DNA of 64,000 nucleotides from Pedobacter suwonensis (lineage in GTDB: Bacteria; Bacteroidota; Bacteroidia; Sphingobacteriales; Sphingobacteriaceae): positions 1 through 64,000 of the forward strand of contig NZ_FOJM01000012.1 of the NCBI RefSeq assembly GCF_900111825.1, in the 5' to 3' direction. Every line of letters begins with the position of its first letter. Position 1 is the first letter of the stretch. Below are positions 9,502-21,800 of this stretch, piece by piece. Position numbers and translations under genes: made by a program. Under the pieces are notes generated by a model. That model was not told the DNA's origin and ran no database searches. It saw nothing but the letters and a program-made list of their open reading frames with translations.

Positions 9502-12500
9502 TTAAAGCTCAATAGTGTTTACATCCTCCTGTACATTCAGTATTTTTGCCGACTGCAATACCTCAAGGTACTCGCTCAACTTTTCGATAGTTCCCAGTTG
9601 AAAAAACAGGGTTATTGAAATATTAGCAGAAAATTCATTGCTTATTTCCGATAAAACGCGCATAGCCATCAGTGAATGCCCACCCAGTGCAAAAAAGTTA
9701 TCGCGAACGCCTACCTTATCTGTTTTTAATAAATCTTTCCAAATCCTGGTCAGTCTTAATTCTATTTCAGTTTCCGGCGCTTTAAAAACACCTGTTGAGG
9801 ATGGCGCGGCCATCGCATGCAACTGTCCCTTATCAATTTTACCATTCAGGGTTAATGGGAAATCATCTACCCTGACCATTATTGACGGTACCATGTAAAA
9901 AGGGAGGATATTTTTTAACTGATCGCTTAATGAATCGGTCTCCAACCAGTTTTGAAGTTTTACGAATGCGGCCAGATACTTATCACCATTATATTCCTTA
10001 ACTAATACAACTGCACGTTCAACACCGGCCAGTTGTCCCAGCAATACTTCAATTTCAGCAGGTTCAATACGATAGCCCCTTATTTTTACCTGGTCATCTA
10101 TCCGCCCGAGAAATTCAATATTTCCATCAGGCAACCAGCGTACAAGATCTCCGGTACGGTATAAAAAAGGATATTCATGGGCTTTACTAAACCTATCCGG
10201 AATAAATTTCTGTGTGGTCAGTTCGGGCTGGTTCAGGTAGCTCTGTGCCACCTGCACACCGCCAATCAGCAATTCACCGGCTACCCCGCTTGGCTGTAAC
10301 TGATGATGCTGATCTACAATATACAAACAGGTATTCGCGATCGGTTTCCCTATTGGAATATGATGGGTATAATTTGATACTGGTTCTAATTTGATTGCTG
10401 TAACTTCGATCGAAGCTTCAGTAGGTCCATAAAAATTATACAAATGTGTTTTCTTAAATACTTCCTGAAAAGCATTAACCGTAGCGATTTTAAGCTCTTC
10501 CCCGCTGCAAATAACAGCATTCAGGCTCCGGCATTTTTGTTCATCTGCCCTTAACAAAAATACATCAAGCATGGAAGGCACAAAGTGAATAATACTTACC
10601 TGATGTTTTTCAATAAGTTCCTGAAGATAATCAGCGTCTTTATGCCCTTCAGGTTTAGCCATCACGATCACTGCACCACAAAGGAGCGCAGATAACAGTT
10701 CCCAAACAGACACATCAAAGCAAAATGTTGTTTTTTGCAGGATGATATCCCCTGCGGTCAGGCTTAAATAATCCTGCATCCACAGCAGTCTGTTAAGTAT
10801 CCCCGAGTGACGGATTTGTACGCCCTTTGGTTTTCCGGTTGTGCCGGATGTATAAATGGTGTAAGCCAGGTATTCGGGTAATACCACAACGGCTACCTCA
10901 TCATCAGTGTATGATGTAAGCAATCCCGGATCATCAACGGCAAAACATTCTATGGAATTCTCCAGATTCAATACTTCCATCACCGCCATAGTACTCAGCA
11001 ATAGCGACGCGCCCGTGTCATCGAGAATAAAGTGAATTCTGCCAGCAGGAAACTCAGGATCAACAGGTACGTAGGCGGCACCTGTTTTTAATACACCAAG
11101 AATTGCAATAACCATTTCAAAAGAGCGTTCAAGGCAAATTGGAACAAGCATACCATTTGATACTCCTTTCTCGATCAGGAATCTTGCAAGTTTGTTCGAT
11201 CGCCTGTCCAGTTCCTTGTAAGTAATTGATTGTTCCTCAAAGATCAAAGCTGTTGCATCAGGGCTTCTTTTTACCTGTTTACAGAAAAGATTGATCGCCG
11301 TTTTTTCTTCTTTATAATCGGCAACGGCACCCTTTCCGATATGAAGTAATTCCTCCCTTTCCGCTCCCGACAAAATATTCAGTTCACTTATTTTATGGTC
11401 AGGTGTGTCCGCTATCGACCTGATTAGCTGAACATAATGGTTCAACATCCGCTTAATGGTATCTTCACTAAAAAGATCAGTGAAATAATTAATCGCTATT
11501 TCTGTACCCGCCGTGCCCGGGGTAACTTCAAATGTCAGTTCAAATTTAGTAAGGTCACGGTCCAGCCATTCTGGCGTTCCATTCCAGTCTTCAAATTTCA
11601 ACTGTTGTATGGGTTCATTTTCAAGGATAAACATGACCTGGAATAATGGACTATAACTAAAGTCGCGTTCTATTACCAGCCTGTCTATTACTTTTTCAAA
11701 TGGTACATCCTGGTGCTCATAGGCTTCCAGTGTCGTATCTTTGATCTGCTGAATAAGTGCTTCAAAAGACATCTCATCACTGAGTTCTGATCGTAAAGCA
11801 ACCGTATTTGCAAAGAAACCAATCATATGTGCTGTTTCCAGTTGCTCCCGGTTGGCCACAGGCGTACCGATACAAATGTCATTCTGGGCAGAATAACGAT
11901 ATAACAGCACTTTCAGAACAGCTAAATACGTCATGAACAAAGAACATCCCTGTGCACCTGATAAATCTGCAATCGCCCTACTCAGAGACTGATCCAACAT
12001 GATTTTATATTCACCACCCTTATAGGAAATTTGTCCCGGTCTTACAAAATTGGCTGGCAAATTCAACGGAAGCACGCCCTTTAATTTATTTTCCCAGTAG
12101 ATAAGACCTTTCTCCAGTAGCTCCCCATTTAAATAGGTCTGCTGCCATAAGCTGTAATCTGAATAGGTGAACTGAAGTTCAGAAAGTTGGTGAGGGGTAT
12201 TTAATTTAACGGAGCTGTATAAAGATGATAATTCCTTTAAAAAGACAACTGCCGACCATCCATCAAATGAAATATGGTGAAGAACGATGACCAGTTTTTG
12301 AAATCCGCCAGCATTTCTCAGTAATCTGACCCTGATCATATGATCCTGCGAGAGATCAAAAGACTCCTTTGCATACCCATTGATGAGTTGACTGGTTTCT
12401 TCAGTAGCTAAGCCCTGAATATCTTTTACGGCAAAATCATCCCACGAATTTTCAGGAAGAACAACCTGAAATGGTACACCTCCTGAAGACCTGATCACTG

Positions 12501-15500
12501 TTCTTAAAGGCTCATGCCTGTTAATTAATAAAGAAAGGCTTTGAAAAAGCACATCCGGATCCAGTGCTCCATCAATTTTTAATACAAGGGGTAAATGATA
12601 ATGTTTAGATCCGTCCATCTGATCTAAAAACCATAATCTTTCCTGCCCAAATGATAAAGGAAGCCGGGCTGGTTTCTCTACTGCTTTTGAAATCCGTGCT
12701 ACGTTGTTTCTTTCCAGATTTCCGATATAAGCCGCAAGAGACTTTATATTTTTATATTCAAAAAAAGCATTAATGGATAGCGATACGGCCAGTTCATTTT
12801 TCAATCTGCTAATCAGTCGAATTGCGGTAAGAGAGTGGCCACCAAGTACAAAAAAATCATCATTTAGCCCAACCTTCTCTACACCAAGTACTTCTTCCCA
12901 GATAGAAGCCAGCTTTTTTTCCACAACCGTAAGCGGTGGCAGGTAAGACTGGGCTTTCACATTACCGCGGGGATCAGGAAGTAATTTTAAAGCGGGTTTT
13001 CCATTAATTGTAAGTGGGATTTTTTCAATAACAATATAGTTTGATGGCACCATATAAGCCGGTAGCCTTTGTGCCAGGAAATATTTTAGTTTCTCCTGAT
13101 CAATTTCAGACGCCGAAGTATAGTAGCAACATAAATTTTTTCCGTCGGTATGATCATATGCAACTACAACAGCGTTATTTACCAACGGATGGGCCAATAT
13201 ATGGTTTTCGATATCCCCTGGTTCGATGCGATATCCCCTGATCTTTACCTGACTATCAGCTCTCCCAATGTATTCCAGATCACCTGATGACATTCTAACA
13301 GCTAAGTCACCGGTTTTATACAACCTCTCTCCTTCTACAAAAGGATGCATGATAAATTTTTCATCAGTCAAGTCTTCACGGTGAAGATAACCTCTGGCCA
13401 AACCAGCTCCTGAAATATACAGTTCTCCTGTAACGCCTTCAGGCACTAAATTCATTTTTTTATCTAACAAATAAATCTTTGTATGGTCAATTGCCCGTCC
13501 TATAGGCACGGCTTCGGAGATAATTGAGGGATTAAACTCATAAATCATACAGCCAACAGTTGCCTCTGTAGGACCGTATTCGTTATAGATAGTGGCTTTA
13601 CCTTTAAATTTTGTATAAATATCGGCCGCCAGCCCGGTTTCCAGTTGTTCTCCTCCTATGATCAGTACTTTTGTATGCTTTTCATCTACATCAAACGCTC
13701 CATCTCTCACCAGTTTCAAATGAGAGGGGGTAAATTTGATGATATCACAATCCTCATCAATGATGATTTTTTTCAAAAGGATATCTATAGCATCATCCTT
13801 ATAAACGATGATTTTTCCACCAGTTACCAGAGGGATAAAAATAGAGGTAATCGTCAGGTCAAAAGAAATAGAGGTATACAGAGGGCAATTACGTTTTTCT
13901 CCCCGGGCATATTTTTTTACCGCCCAGGAAATGTAGTTTAATAGCGCAGCATGTTCGATCATTACGCCTTTAGGATCACCTGTAGAACCTGAAGTATAGA
14001 TCACATAAGCAAGATCACAGCTTCTGGCCAATTTCAGCGTCGGCATTTGCGGATATTTATGCTCATCAAATTCCAGATCTGCTATAAACACAGTTCCATC
14101 ATAGAAATCATTTTCAAGAACATAGTATGCTTCTGAAACCAATAGTTTACTACGGGAGCTGGTGAGTATGGCTGCTTTTCTGTCTGCCGGATAATCAGGG
14201 TCAATTGGGATAAATGCAGCGCCGGATTTTAAGATCCCGAGAATACTGATGATCAGCCAGTCATTTCTTTCCAAAATAACCCCCACAATATCGTTGGCTA
14301 CGATCTGATAATCCTCAATGAGCTGATTGGCGAAGCGATCTGATAACCTGTCCAGTTCTTCGTAAGTTAACGTTCTGTTGTCTGCACAAACAGCTGTGGC
14401 TAACGGATTTAAACTCACTTGTTTCCTAAACAGATTCAATATTGTTTCCGCTGTATCCTGATCTGCCTTTGCATCATGATGATGGCATAGCAGGTTTTGC
14501 TTTTCCTCGTCTGTAAGGTAATTAAAAGTCTGGGCGTCCTGTTCAGGGTGGTTGATAATTGCGCAAATAACCTGGTTAAAGTGAGCAGCAAACCTTTTCA
14601 CAAAACCTTCATGAAGCAGCTGGCTTTGCCAGATCACCTCTATTTCAAGCTGTTCTTTAAAGAAAACGTGAATCACAACAGGTATCCCTGTGTCACCATA
14701 AGCTGATCTGAGTTTGATCTCAAACTCTTTATTGTAATTTATTGCTTCAATATCCAAAGGATAGTTTTCAATAACAAGAATGGAATCGAATAAGGTATCG
14801 GAAGGATTAAGGGAAAGCAGTGTTTTAATATCGCTGTAAGAGGTACTGCTATATTCGGCTCTGTCTAACAGTTCATGATTAACTTTTTTGACAACATCCA
14901 TCAGAGATGTGCCATCTGTTGTGCTTACCCTGAGCGGAATTGTATTGATAAAATTCCCCATTACATCCCCACTGCCTTTAACCGATGAGCTTCTGTTTGA
15001 AACAGGAGTGCCGAAAGCGATGTCTGCAGTGTCTTTATATCTTTGAAGTAAAAGCCCGTATGCAGCGTAAACTACCGATGCTTTTGTGATCCGGCTGGAT
15101 GCAGAAAACTTATCCAGGGCCTCAATAGGATGTTTTGAAATGTATGTGCTTAGCTTTTCATTAAATACTCCAGGCAAAGACTTTAGACTAAACACAGGTG
15201 TTATCTCATAGTTATGGAGATAACTTGACCAGAAAGATTCAGATAAGGCCTTATTATCTTTATGCTTTAATTCCTGAAAAACGTGTTTATAAGAAATCTT
15301 ATCTCCTGTATCAGCATCCAGGTTATGATAAAGTGTAAATAATTCTTTTAGCAGGATACCGGTACTCCAACCATCATACAGAATATGATGATGGGTGATA
15401 TTAAGAATATATTCCTGCAGCGAAAGCTTAACCAAAGTAATCCGGAAAGGCGTTTTTCTCAAATCAAATTTCGCATGCCTGTCCTGGGCAATAATATCAG

Positions 15501-15825
15501 CAGATAACTGCCCGATAGCAGAAATTTCATGCGATGAAATATCAATAAAAGAAAAATCCAGATCAGATTCTTTAAGGATGATTTGCAACGGCACTTTTGA
15601 TTTTTCCCACTCAAAAACCGACCGGAGGACTTCGTGCTGCTGCTGCACAAGCTTAAAAGCCTTTTGCAGCTTGCCGGTATTCAATTCCCCCCGAATATTA
15701 AAAGATAATTGGATATTATACAAATTCTCACCGGTATCATGAAGGAAATGAAATAGCATTCCTTTTTGAATATCACTTAGCTCCAGAATATCCTGGACAT
15801 TTGCTTTTTTAATTTTTCCTTCCAT
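9502..15825 (-). CDS. NRPS, second protein (C-A-PCP-C-A-PCP; predicted Asn then Ser)
   Basis: The protein has 2107 residues and two complete elongation modules. C1 has a DCL-type opening (LSDIQKGMLFH) and HHHILYDGWS near 145, fitting an acceptor for the D-residue made by the preceding epimerisation domain. A1 (YTSGSTGDPKG near 613) has pocket residues DLTKIGEVG(K), the Asn code. PCP1 is FFVLGGHS (995). C2 is LCL type (FGQERLWF; HHISFDGWS near 1180). A2 (YTSGTTGKPKG near 1660) reads DVWHISFIE(K), close to the Ser code DVWHLSLIDK. PCP2 is FFALGGHS (2048). The N-terminus (MEGKIKKANVQDIL) resembles a COM-type acceptor helix. The short acidic C-terminus (NVQEDVNTIEL) could be the peptide ligand of the docking domain on the next protein. 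Genes lie 21 nt and 3 nt apart on either side, so this is one operon. The role follows from family rules; substrates are inferred from my own alignment to GrsA. Confidence 0.97.
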   Translation of the reverse strand: MEGKIKKANVQDILELSDIQKGMLFHFLHDTGENLYNIQLSFNIRGELNTGKLQKAFKLVQQQHEVLRSVFEWEKSKVPLQIILKESDLDFSFIDISSHEISAIGQLSADIIAQDRHAKFDLRKTPFRITLVKLSLQEYILNITHHHILYDGWSTGILLKELFTLYHNLDADTGDKISYKHVFQELKHKDNKALSESFWSSYLHNYEITPVFSLKSLPGVFNEKLSTYISKHPIEALDKFSASSRITKASVVYAAYGLLLQRYKDTADIAFGTPVSNRSSSVKGSGDVMGNFINTIPLRVSTTDGTSLMDVVKKVNHELLDRAEYSSTSYSDIKTLLSLNPSDTLFDSILVIENYPLDIEAINYNKEFEIKLRSAYGDTGIPVVIHVFFKEQLEIEVIWQSQLLHEGFVKRFAAHFNQVICAIINHPEQDAQTFNYLTDEEKQNLLCHHHDAKADQDTAETILNLFRKQVSLNPLATAVCADNRTLTYEELDRLSDRFANQLIEDYQIVANDIVGVILERNDWLIISILGILKSGAAFIPIDPDYPADRKAAILTSSRSKLLVSEAYYVLENDFYDGTVFIADLEFDEHKYPQMPTLKLARSCDLAYVIYTSGSTGDPKGVMIEHAALLNYISWAVKKYARGEKRNCPLYTSISFDLTITSIFIPLVTGGKIIVYKDDAIDILLKKIIIDEDCDIIKFTPSHLKLVRDGAFDVDEKHTKVLIIGGEQLETGLAADIYTKFKGKATIYNEYGPTEATVGCMIYEFNPSIISEAVPIGRAIDHTKIYLLDKKMNLVPEGVTGELYISGAGLARGYLHREDLTDEKFIMHPFVEGERLYKTGDLAVRMSSGDLEYIGRADSQVKIRGYRIEPGDIENHILAHPLVNNAVVVAYDHTDGKNLCCYYTSASEIDQEKLKYFLAQRLPAYMVPSNYIVIEKIPLTINGKPALKLLPDPRGNVKAQSYLPPLTVVEKKLASIWEEVLGVEKVGLNDDFFVLGGHSLTAIRLISRLKNELAVSLSINAFFEYKNIKSLAAYIGNLERNNVARISKAVEKPARLPLSFGQERLWFLDQMDGSKHYHLPLVLKIDGALDPDVLFQSLSLLINRHEPLRTVIRSSGGVPFQVVLPENSWDDFAVKDIQGLATEETSQLINGYAKESFDLSQDHMIRVRLLRNAGGFQKLVIVLHHISFDGWSAVVFLKELSSLYSSVKLNTPHQLSELQFTYSDYSLWQQTYLNGELLEKGLIYWENKLKGVLPLNLPANFVRPGQISYKGGEYKIMLDQSLSRAIADLSGAQGCSLFMTYLAVLKVLLYRYSAQNDICIGTPVANREQLETAHMIGFFANTVALRSELSDEMSFEALIQQIKDTTLEAYEHQDVPFEKVIDRLVIERDFSYSPLFQVMFILENEPIQQLKFEDWNGTPEWLDRDLTKFELTFEVTPGTAGTEIAINYFTDLFSEDTIKRMLNHYVQLIRSIADTPDHKISELNILSGAEREELLHIGKGAVADYKEEKTAINLFCKQVKRSPDATALIFEEQSITYKELDRRSNKLARFLIEKGVSNGMLVPICLERSFEMVIAILGVLKTGAAYVPVDPEFPAGRIHFILDDTGASLLLSTMAVMEVLNLENSIECFAVDDPGLLTSYTDDEVAVVVLPEYLAYTIYTSGTTGKPKGVQIRHSGILNRLLWMQDYLSLTAGDIILQKTTFCFDVSVWELLSALLCGAVIVMAKPEGHKDADYLQELIEKHQVSIIHFVPSMLDVFLLRADEQKCRSLNAVICSGEELKIATVNAFQEVFKKTHLYNFYGPTEASIEVTAIKLEPVSNYTHHIPIGKPIANTCLYIVDQHHQLQPSGVAGELLIGGVQVAQSYLNQPELTTQKFIPDRFSKAHEYPFLYRTGDLVRWLPDGNIEFLGRIDDQVKIRGYRIEPAEIEVLLGQLAGVERAVVLVKEYNGDKYLAAFVKLQNWLETDSLSDQLKNILPFYMVPSIMVRVDDFPLTLNGKIDKGQLHAMAAPSSTGVFKAPETEIELRLTRIWKDLLKTDKVGVRDNFFALGGHSLMAMRVLSEISNEFSANISITLFFQLGTIEKLSEYLEVLQSAKILNVQEDVNTIEL

Positions 15826-15846
15826 ATAAATTCTGTTGGGGATTAT

Positions 15847-18800
15847 TTAATCAAAGAGTGAATCAAGTTCATTCTGATCAATTGCAACTGCATCAAAATC
15901 AGAAGGGCTAAAATGTACGTCGTTTTCATTTCTGGTATGTTCCAGAATCAGGTTCAGGTATTGATTAAAAGAATCCAGTAAAATGGTCATTGTAGACACT
16001 TTATGCGCTTCTGTATTAAAGGCCATTTCGGTATGAAGGCTGCCATTCATAATCATTAGATTAAAATCAAGCTTAGCCGTTAACTGATTCCCTGGTGCTG
16101 TATCTTCAGTATGATAATCCCCTGTATAACCAAAAAGATCATTATCGAATTCGGCATCAAAATTCCCGAGATAATTGAATCTCACTTCCGAAATCTTATT
16201 AGCAAACTCATTATCAGCAGCATGCCTTAAAATCCCATACCCGATTCCATCATCCGGAATGGCCCTGATCTGTTCCTTAATATTTTTAATCTGGCTTCCA
16301 ATACCTGAATCTCCAGTCTCGAGTATTAAAGGATACATAGCAGTAAACCAGCCAATTGTACGGGAAAAATCAGCGAACTCAACATTTCTTCCATGATTTT
16401 CCATTTCAATCACAACCTGCGTTTTACCAGTCCAGTTTTTAAGCGCAAGTGCTATAGCAGTCAGCAAAAGCATCTGCGTATCAGTCTTGTATGGTCTGTT
16501 TGCTTTTCCGGTTAAAAAAGCGGTCTCTTCCTGCTCAAGAATACAATTAACCTTTCCTTTAGTACCTATTGTCCATTGATCAGTTTCAAAGTCAAGAGGG
16601 ACAGAAAATGTAGCACTTTCCTGTATCTTCCAGTATTCTTCCTGTTCCTTGTATTTCGGGATGTTTCGAATCTTATCCCAATCTATGGATACTGTGGTTT
16701 TCGAAGGCAATAGTACTTGTTGCTGAGTCTGTAACTGATTATACAACGTATACAGATCATCCAGAAAAATTCTCCATGATACCCCGTCAATAACCAGGTG
16801 ATGTGCTGTAATAAACAAAAAATCGTTAGTAGAATAATCGCTAAAAACAGCTGCTTTTATCAGTAAAGAGGTTTCCAGATGAAAATTACTTTTTAAACTC
16901 ATCAGTAAGCCTGGTTCAGCCACCCGCTCGATAAGAAAGGCCTGATTCAGGTGTTTATCATTAATAAAAGGTATTTGTTTTTCGCCGGCATAATTCGATC
17001 TTAATCCATCGTGATGGGCAATCAGATACTGGAATGCTTCTTCCAGCAGTTTTATATCTGCTTTTTTCTTAAACTTCAGCACAACTGACTGGTTAAAAAA
17101 TTCGGGAGTTTTAAATTGCTGTCCAAAAAACCAGGAAGCTATAGGCGTTAATCCTTTAACCGTTTCATCGTTATTTTGCAGCTTCTGGTCTACAGTTATT
17201 TCAACGTATTTACTATTTTTACTTATTTCCTGAACTGTTTGATAGGTGAGGATTTTTTTTGCCTCGACTTTGATTCCCTTCTCCAATAAGCGCGAGGCTA
17301 TCTGGACTGCCTTGATAGAGTCTCCTCCCACTTCAAAGAAATTATCTGTTATTGAAAAATTATTCTGGCGTAAAACTTTTTCCCACACTTCCAATATGGC
17401 GCTTTCCATTGGAGTTGTTGCTCCATGTTTTACCTTCACACTTTGTTCCTGTATATCGGATTTTTGCAGTGCCTGGTAATCAATTTTACCGTTTTTTGTT
17501 AATGGAATGGCATTCAAAACGATAAAACGCGCCGGCACCATATAGTGTGGCAACTTTAATGACAGGAAATCCCGGAGCGCATTTGCTGCTACCGGATCAT
17601 TAATATCTTTGCATACAAAGAAAGCACTTAAAATTTTCGCAGAACCACTATCGGTTAGTACAACAACAGCATCGCTTATATTTTCATGGGAAGCTAAATG
17701 AAATTCTATTTCTGATGGTTCTATTCTATAGCCGTTAATTTTAACCTGTGAATCTGTTCTGCCAACATATTCAAGCAAACCACCGTCTATCTGTCTGACA
17801 AGGTCACCTGTTTTATACATCAGCTCCCCATCTAAAAAAGGGTTAGCGATAAATTTTTCGTGGGTTAACACTTCATTGAATAAATATCCCTGTGCAAGGC
17901 CTTCTCCTGAAATGTACAACTCTGCAATAACACCCTCAGGTACAGGCATTAAATATTTATCGAGAATATACAATCTTGTATGGGGAATAGGAATGCCTAT
18001 TGGCACTGACAGATACTTTTCTTCAGGATGATAACGATGAATCATACATCCCACAGTTGCTTCTGTAGGGCCATATTCATTAAATAATTCAACATTGCCA
18101 TTAAACTTATAAAAAATATCTCTTGCAAGCTGGCTATCAAAATTCTCTCCTCCAACAATGAATTTTCTGAGTTTGCGCTTCATTGCCATGGGTTCATGCA
18201 AAGGCAACTCTCTTAAAATACGGAGATGAGATGGCGTAAGCTTTACTACTCCTGCCTTATTGTCTTTAACAATCTTTTCAATCAACATTTCGCCGTCTCC
18301 ATCTCGATAAATGATGATCTGATTACCGGTAATGAGCGGCACAAAAACAGATGTTAAGGTAAGGTCAAATGAAACAGATGTAAATAATGGAAAATCAAGC
18401 TCTTCAGTACCAACATAAGTTTCAGCAGCCCAGGTTATATAATTAAATAAGGAATAGTGTGCAATCATTACCCCTTTAGGATCTCCTGTTGTTCCGGATG
18501 TATATAAAATATAGGCCAGGTTTTTAGTTTCCGGCTCCTCGTTTCCATTGGTATGTTGATTGAATATTATACCATGCTCTTTATTGATAATAAAGCGGGC
18601 TTTACTGTTTTGAAGCAGGTAATTTATCCTTTCTTCAGGAAGTTCCGGATCTATAGGTACAAATATTCCTCCGGCTTTCATTACTGCCAGCAAACTAATT
18701 ACAAAATCCGCTGATCCACCCAATTGGATACCAACAACATCATTTGTTTTAAATCCTTTTCGTTCCAGCATTTTTACCTGCCTGCTGACCGCTTCGGCCA

Positions 18801-21800
18801 GCGCAGAATAGGTCATTTCATTTTCATTATCTGAAATGGCAATATGATTAGCCTTCGTATTGAATTGTAATTCAATTAAAGGCCATATGCTATTATTTTG
18901 ACGGAATGATTCTTTTGAAAAATGGCTTTCATCAGGGTATTTTTTTTCACCGCTTATCATACGCAGTGCCGTTACCTGCTTAAAGGGATCTTTCAAAATT
19001 TCAGCGACAAGGTTTTTGAAATGATCTGCAATGCGTAAAGCCGTTTCCTTCTTAAACAGGCTTTTTGAATATTCAAGAAAGCAGGTAAGGTTATCCCCTC
19101 CTTTGTAATGAATTTCCATCGAAAGATCAAATTTTGAAATCTCCGGATCGAAGAAATAAGTCGCGCTTAAACTTTCCCGTCCACCTATCTTTTCCAGATC
19201 GATTTCTTGGAACATAAACATGGTGTCGAAAAGCGGGTTTCTACCAGCATCCTGTTTGACATTCATTTTGTGGATTAGGTAGTCAAATGGATAAACCTGA
19301 TGACTCAGGCCAGCGTTGGTTGAATTCGTTACGCTTTCAAGATATTCAATAAATCCCTTTCCTTCCATCAATGGACCTTTCAGCGCCAGATTATTTACAA
19401 ACATGCCTTGCAGATGCTGTAAATCAGGATGGTTCCTGCCGGCAACCGGTATACCTACGATCAGTTCCTGTTGTCCGGAATATTTAAAAAGCAGTATTCT
19501 GTATATAGCAAGTAAAAGTGCATGAAGCGTTGACTTGTTAGTCAGCGCAAGTTTTTTTAAAGCCGGAACAACTTCACCTTCCAATTGAAATTTAACCCTG
19601 CCTCCATTTGTATCAAAAATCACGGGTCGTTGAAAATCTGTCGCCATTTGCAATACAGGAAGCTCACCTTTAAGGTGATCCAACCAGTACTTTTCGTGAT
19701 TGGTCAGATCCATGGCAGAAACTTCCTTAACCGCATAATCTTTATACCCAATGGGTAATTCTTCCAATTCATGACCATGATAGAGAAGAAACAATTCGTT
19801 AAGGAACATATAAACAGACAATCCGTCAGAAATAATATGATGAAAATCTGTGAACAACAGGTATCCTGAAGCCATTTTAATCAGCTCTATTCGAAACAAT
19901 GGCCCCGATGTGAGATCAAAAGGCTTTACCATACCTCTAAGCAATTCTTCAATAAGCTCATCTTTAGCTGCCTTCTTAACCTTTAGCGTAAATACTATAT
20001 CTCCGTTAATCTTAAACTCTGGTTCATCAGTAAACAGAAAGGTCATTCTTAGCGAATCGTGCTTGGTAATCAGTTGATTTACTGCCTTCTCTATTTTTTC
20101 CGGATCAGGTTCTTCTGCCAGACTGAAAGCAGATGGCAGATTATAAGCCAATGAACTTTTATCCATTGCCCAGGCAAAATAAAGTCGCCGCTGAACCGGA
20201 GAAACAGGATAAGAAGGATATTCTGGCGCTACCGGGATAGGATGATATTCTTTTAGTGCAGAAGAGCCAATGACCATGGCCAGCTCTTTTATCGTTCTTT
20301 TTTTATAAATAACCTCAAATGAAAGCTCTACATTAAACTCTTTTAGCACATTCATCCCAAATTCGGCTGCCCTTAAAGAATTACCACCTATGGCAAAGAA
20401 ATCATGTGTTATACCGAAATTCACGCTACCCAGTAGTGATTTCCATATGGTTAATAAGCGATGCTCAATTACTGTCTCAGCAGGAACAATCTTTTCATCA
20501 GTCGCCGTATTTAACATTGAAACTAATGAGGCCCCTATTGCTTTGTATGTACCCTGTATATAAAACTCAATTAACCTGAATCTTTGTAATTTTCCACTGG
20601 TAGTTCTAGGAATATCCTTAACCGGTATAATGCTGTCCAGCTCGATCCCTGTTTTACTGTTAACATACGCTTTGACTTCGTGGTAAATCGGTACAAATTT
20701 ATCGAGTGCACCACGATGGAAAATAAATGCGATTATTTCATTTTTTTGAGCTGAATGATTAAAAAACCCGGCAATAACAATTTTATTAAGTTCTATTCCT
20801 TTAACAGAGTGGGCGATATTTTCAATATCATGCGGATAATAATTTTGACCGTTAATGAAAATAACGTCTTTAGATCTTCCTGTAATATATAACGATCCGT
20901 TCATGATAAAACCAAGGTCGCCGGTATCAAGCCAACCGCCTGGCTGCACAACTTTATCCGTTTCCTCTTCGTTATTATAATAACCAGCGGTAACACTTGC
21001 GCCCTTAATGTAAATCTTACCTATTACCTGATCTTTAAGCGGTAAACCATGAGGATCAGCAATTATTATACTAAAGCTCTCAATAGCCTTACCAACATTA
21101 ACAATCGGTACGGCATGATGGTCTGAACGATTTACAATCAAGATTTCATCCCCTGCTTTCATTTGGGTTCTATCCAGGTAACATGTAATTACCTCATCTT
21201 CCAACTCAGAAATGGAAACTGCCAGTGTAGCCTCGGCCAAGCCATAAACCGGACGGATCCTATTTTCTTTTAAACCATAATCGGCAAGAAACTCAGAAAA
21301 ATCATGGCAGAGTTTTTCAGATATGGGTTCTGCTCCATTATAAATAAGCCGTACGGCTTTTAAATCCCACTTAGCCGCTTCAACTTCTGTACAGTGCTTA
21401 AGTACATACTTATAGCCAAAATTTGGAGAACAGAGGATACTTACAGCATGTTTAGTTGCTTTATCCAGCCATAAGGATGGTCTTCTAACAAAAGCATCTG
21501 TAGGGATCAGGTAGTGATTAACCTGCATGAACAAAGGATTAAGGTGAAAGCCAATCATTCCCATATCATGGGTTAATGGCATCCAGCTCAACATCGTATC
21601 AGTAGCTGAATACGCTGCAGCTTTACTGATAGCCGCTATATTTGTAAGTAAATTCTGGTGTGTTAAAATAATGCCCTTCGGATAACCGGTTGATCCGGAA
21701 GAAAACTGAAGAAATGCAATATCATCTTCCTGACATTCAAATATAACAGCGGCTTTATCTGACGAATAAATATCAGCAATTGCTATACTACTTTTTTCTA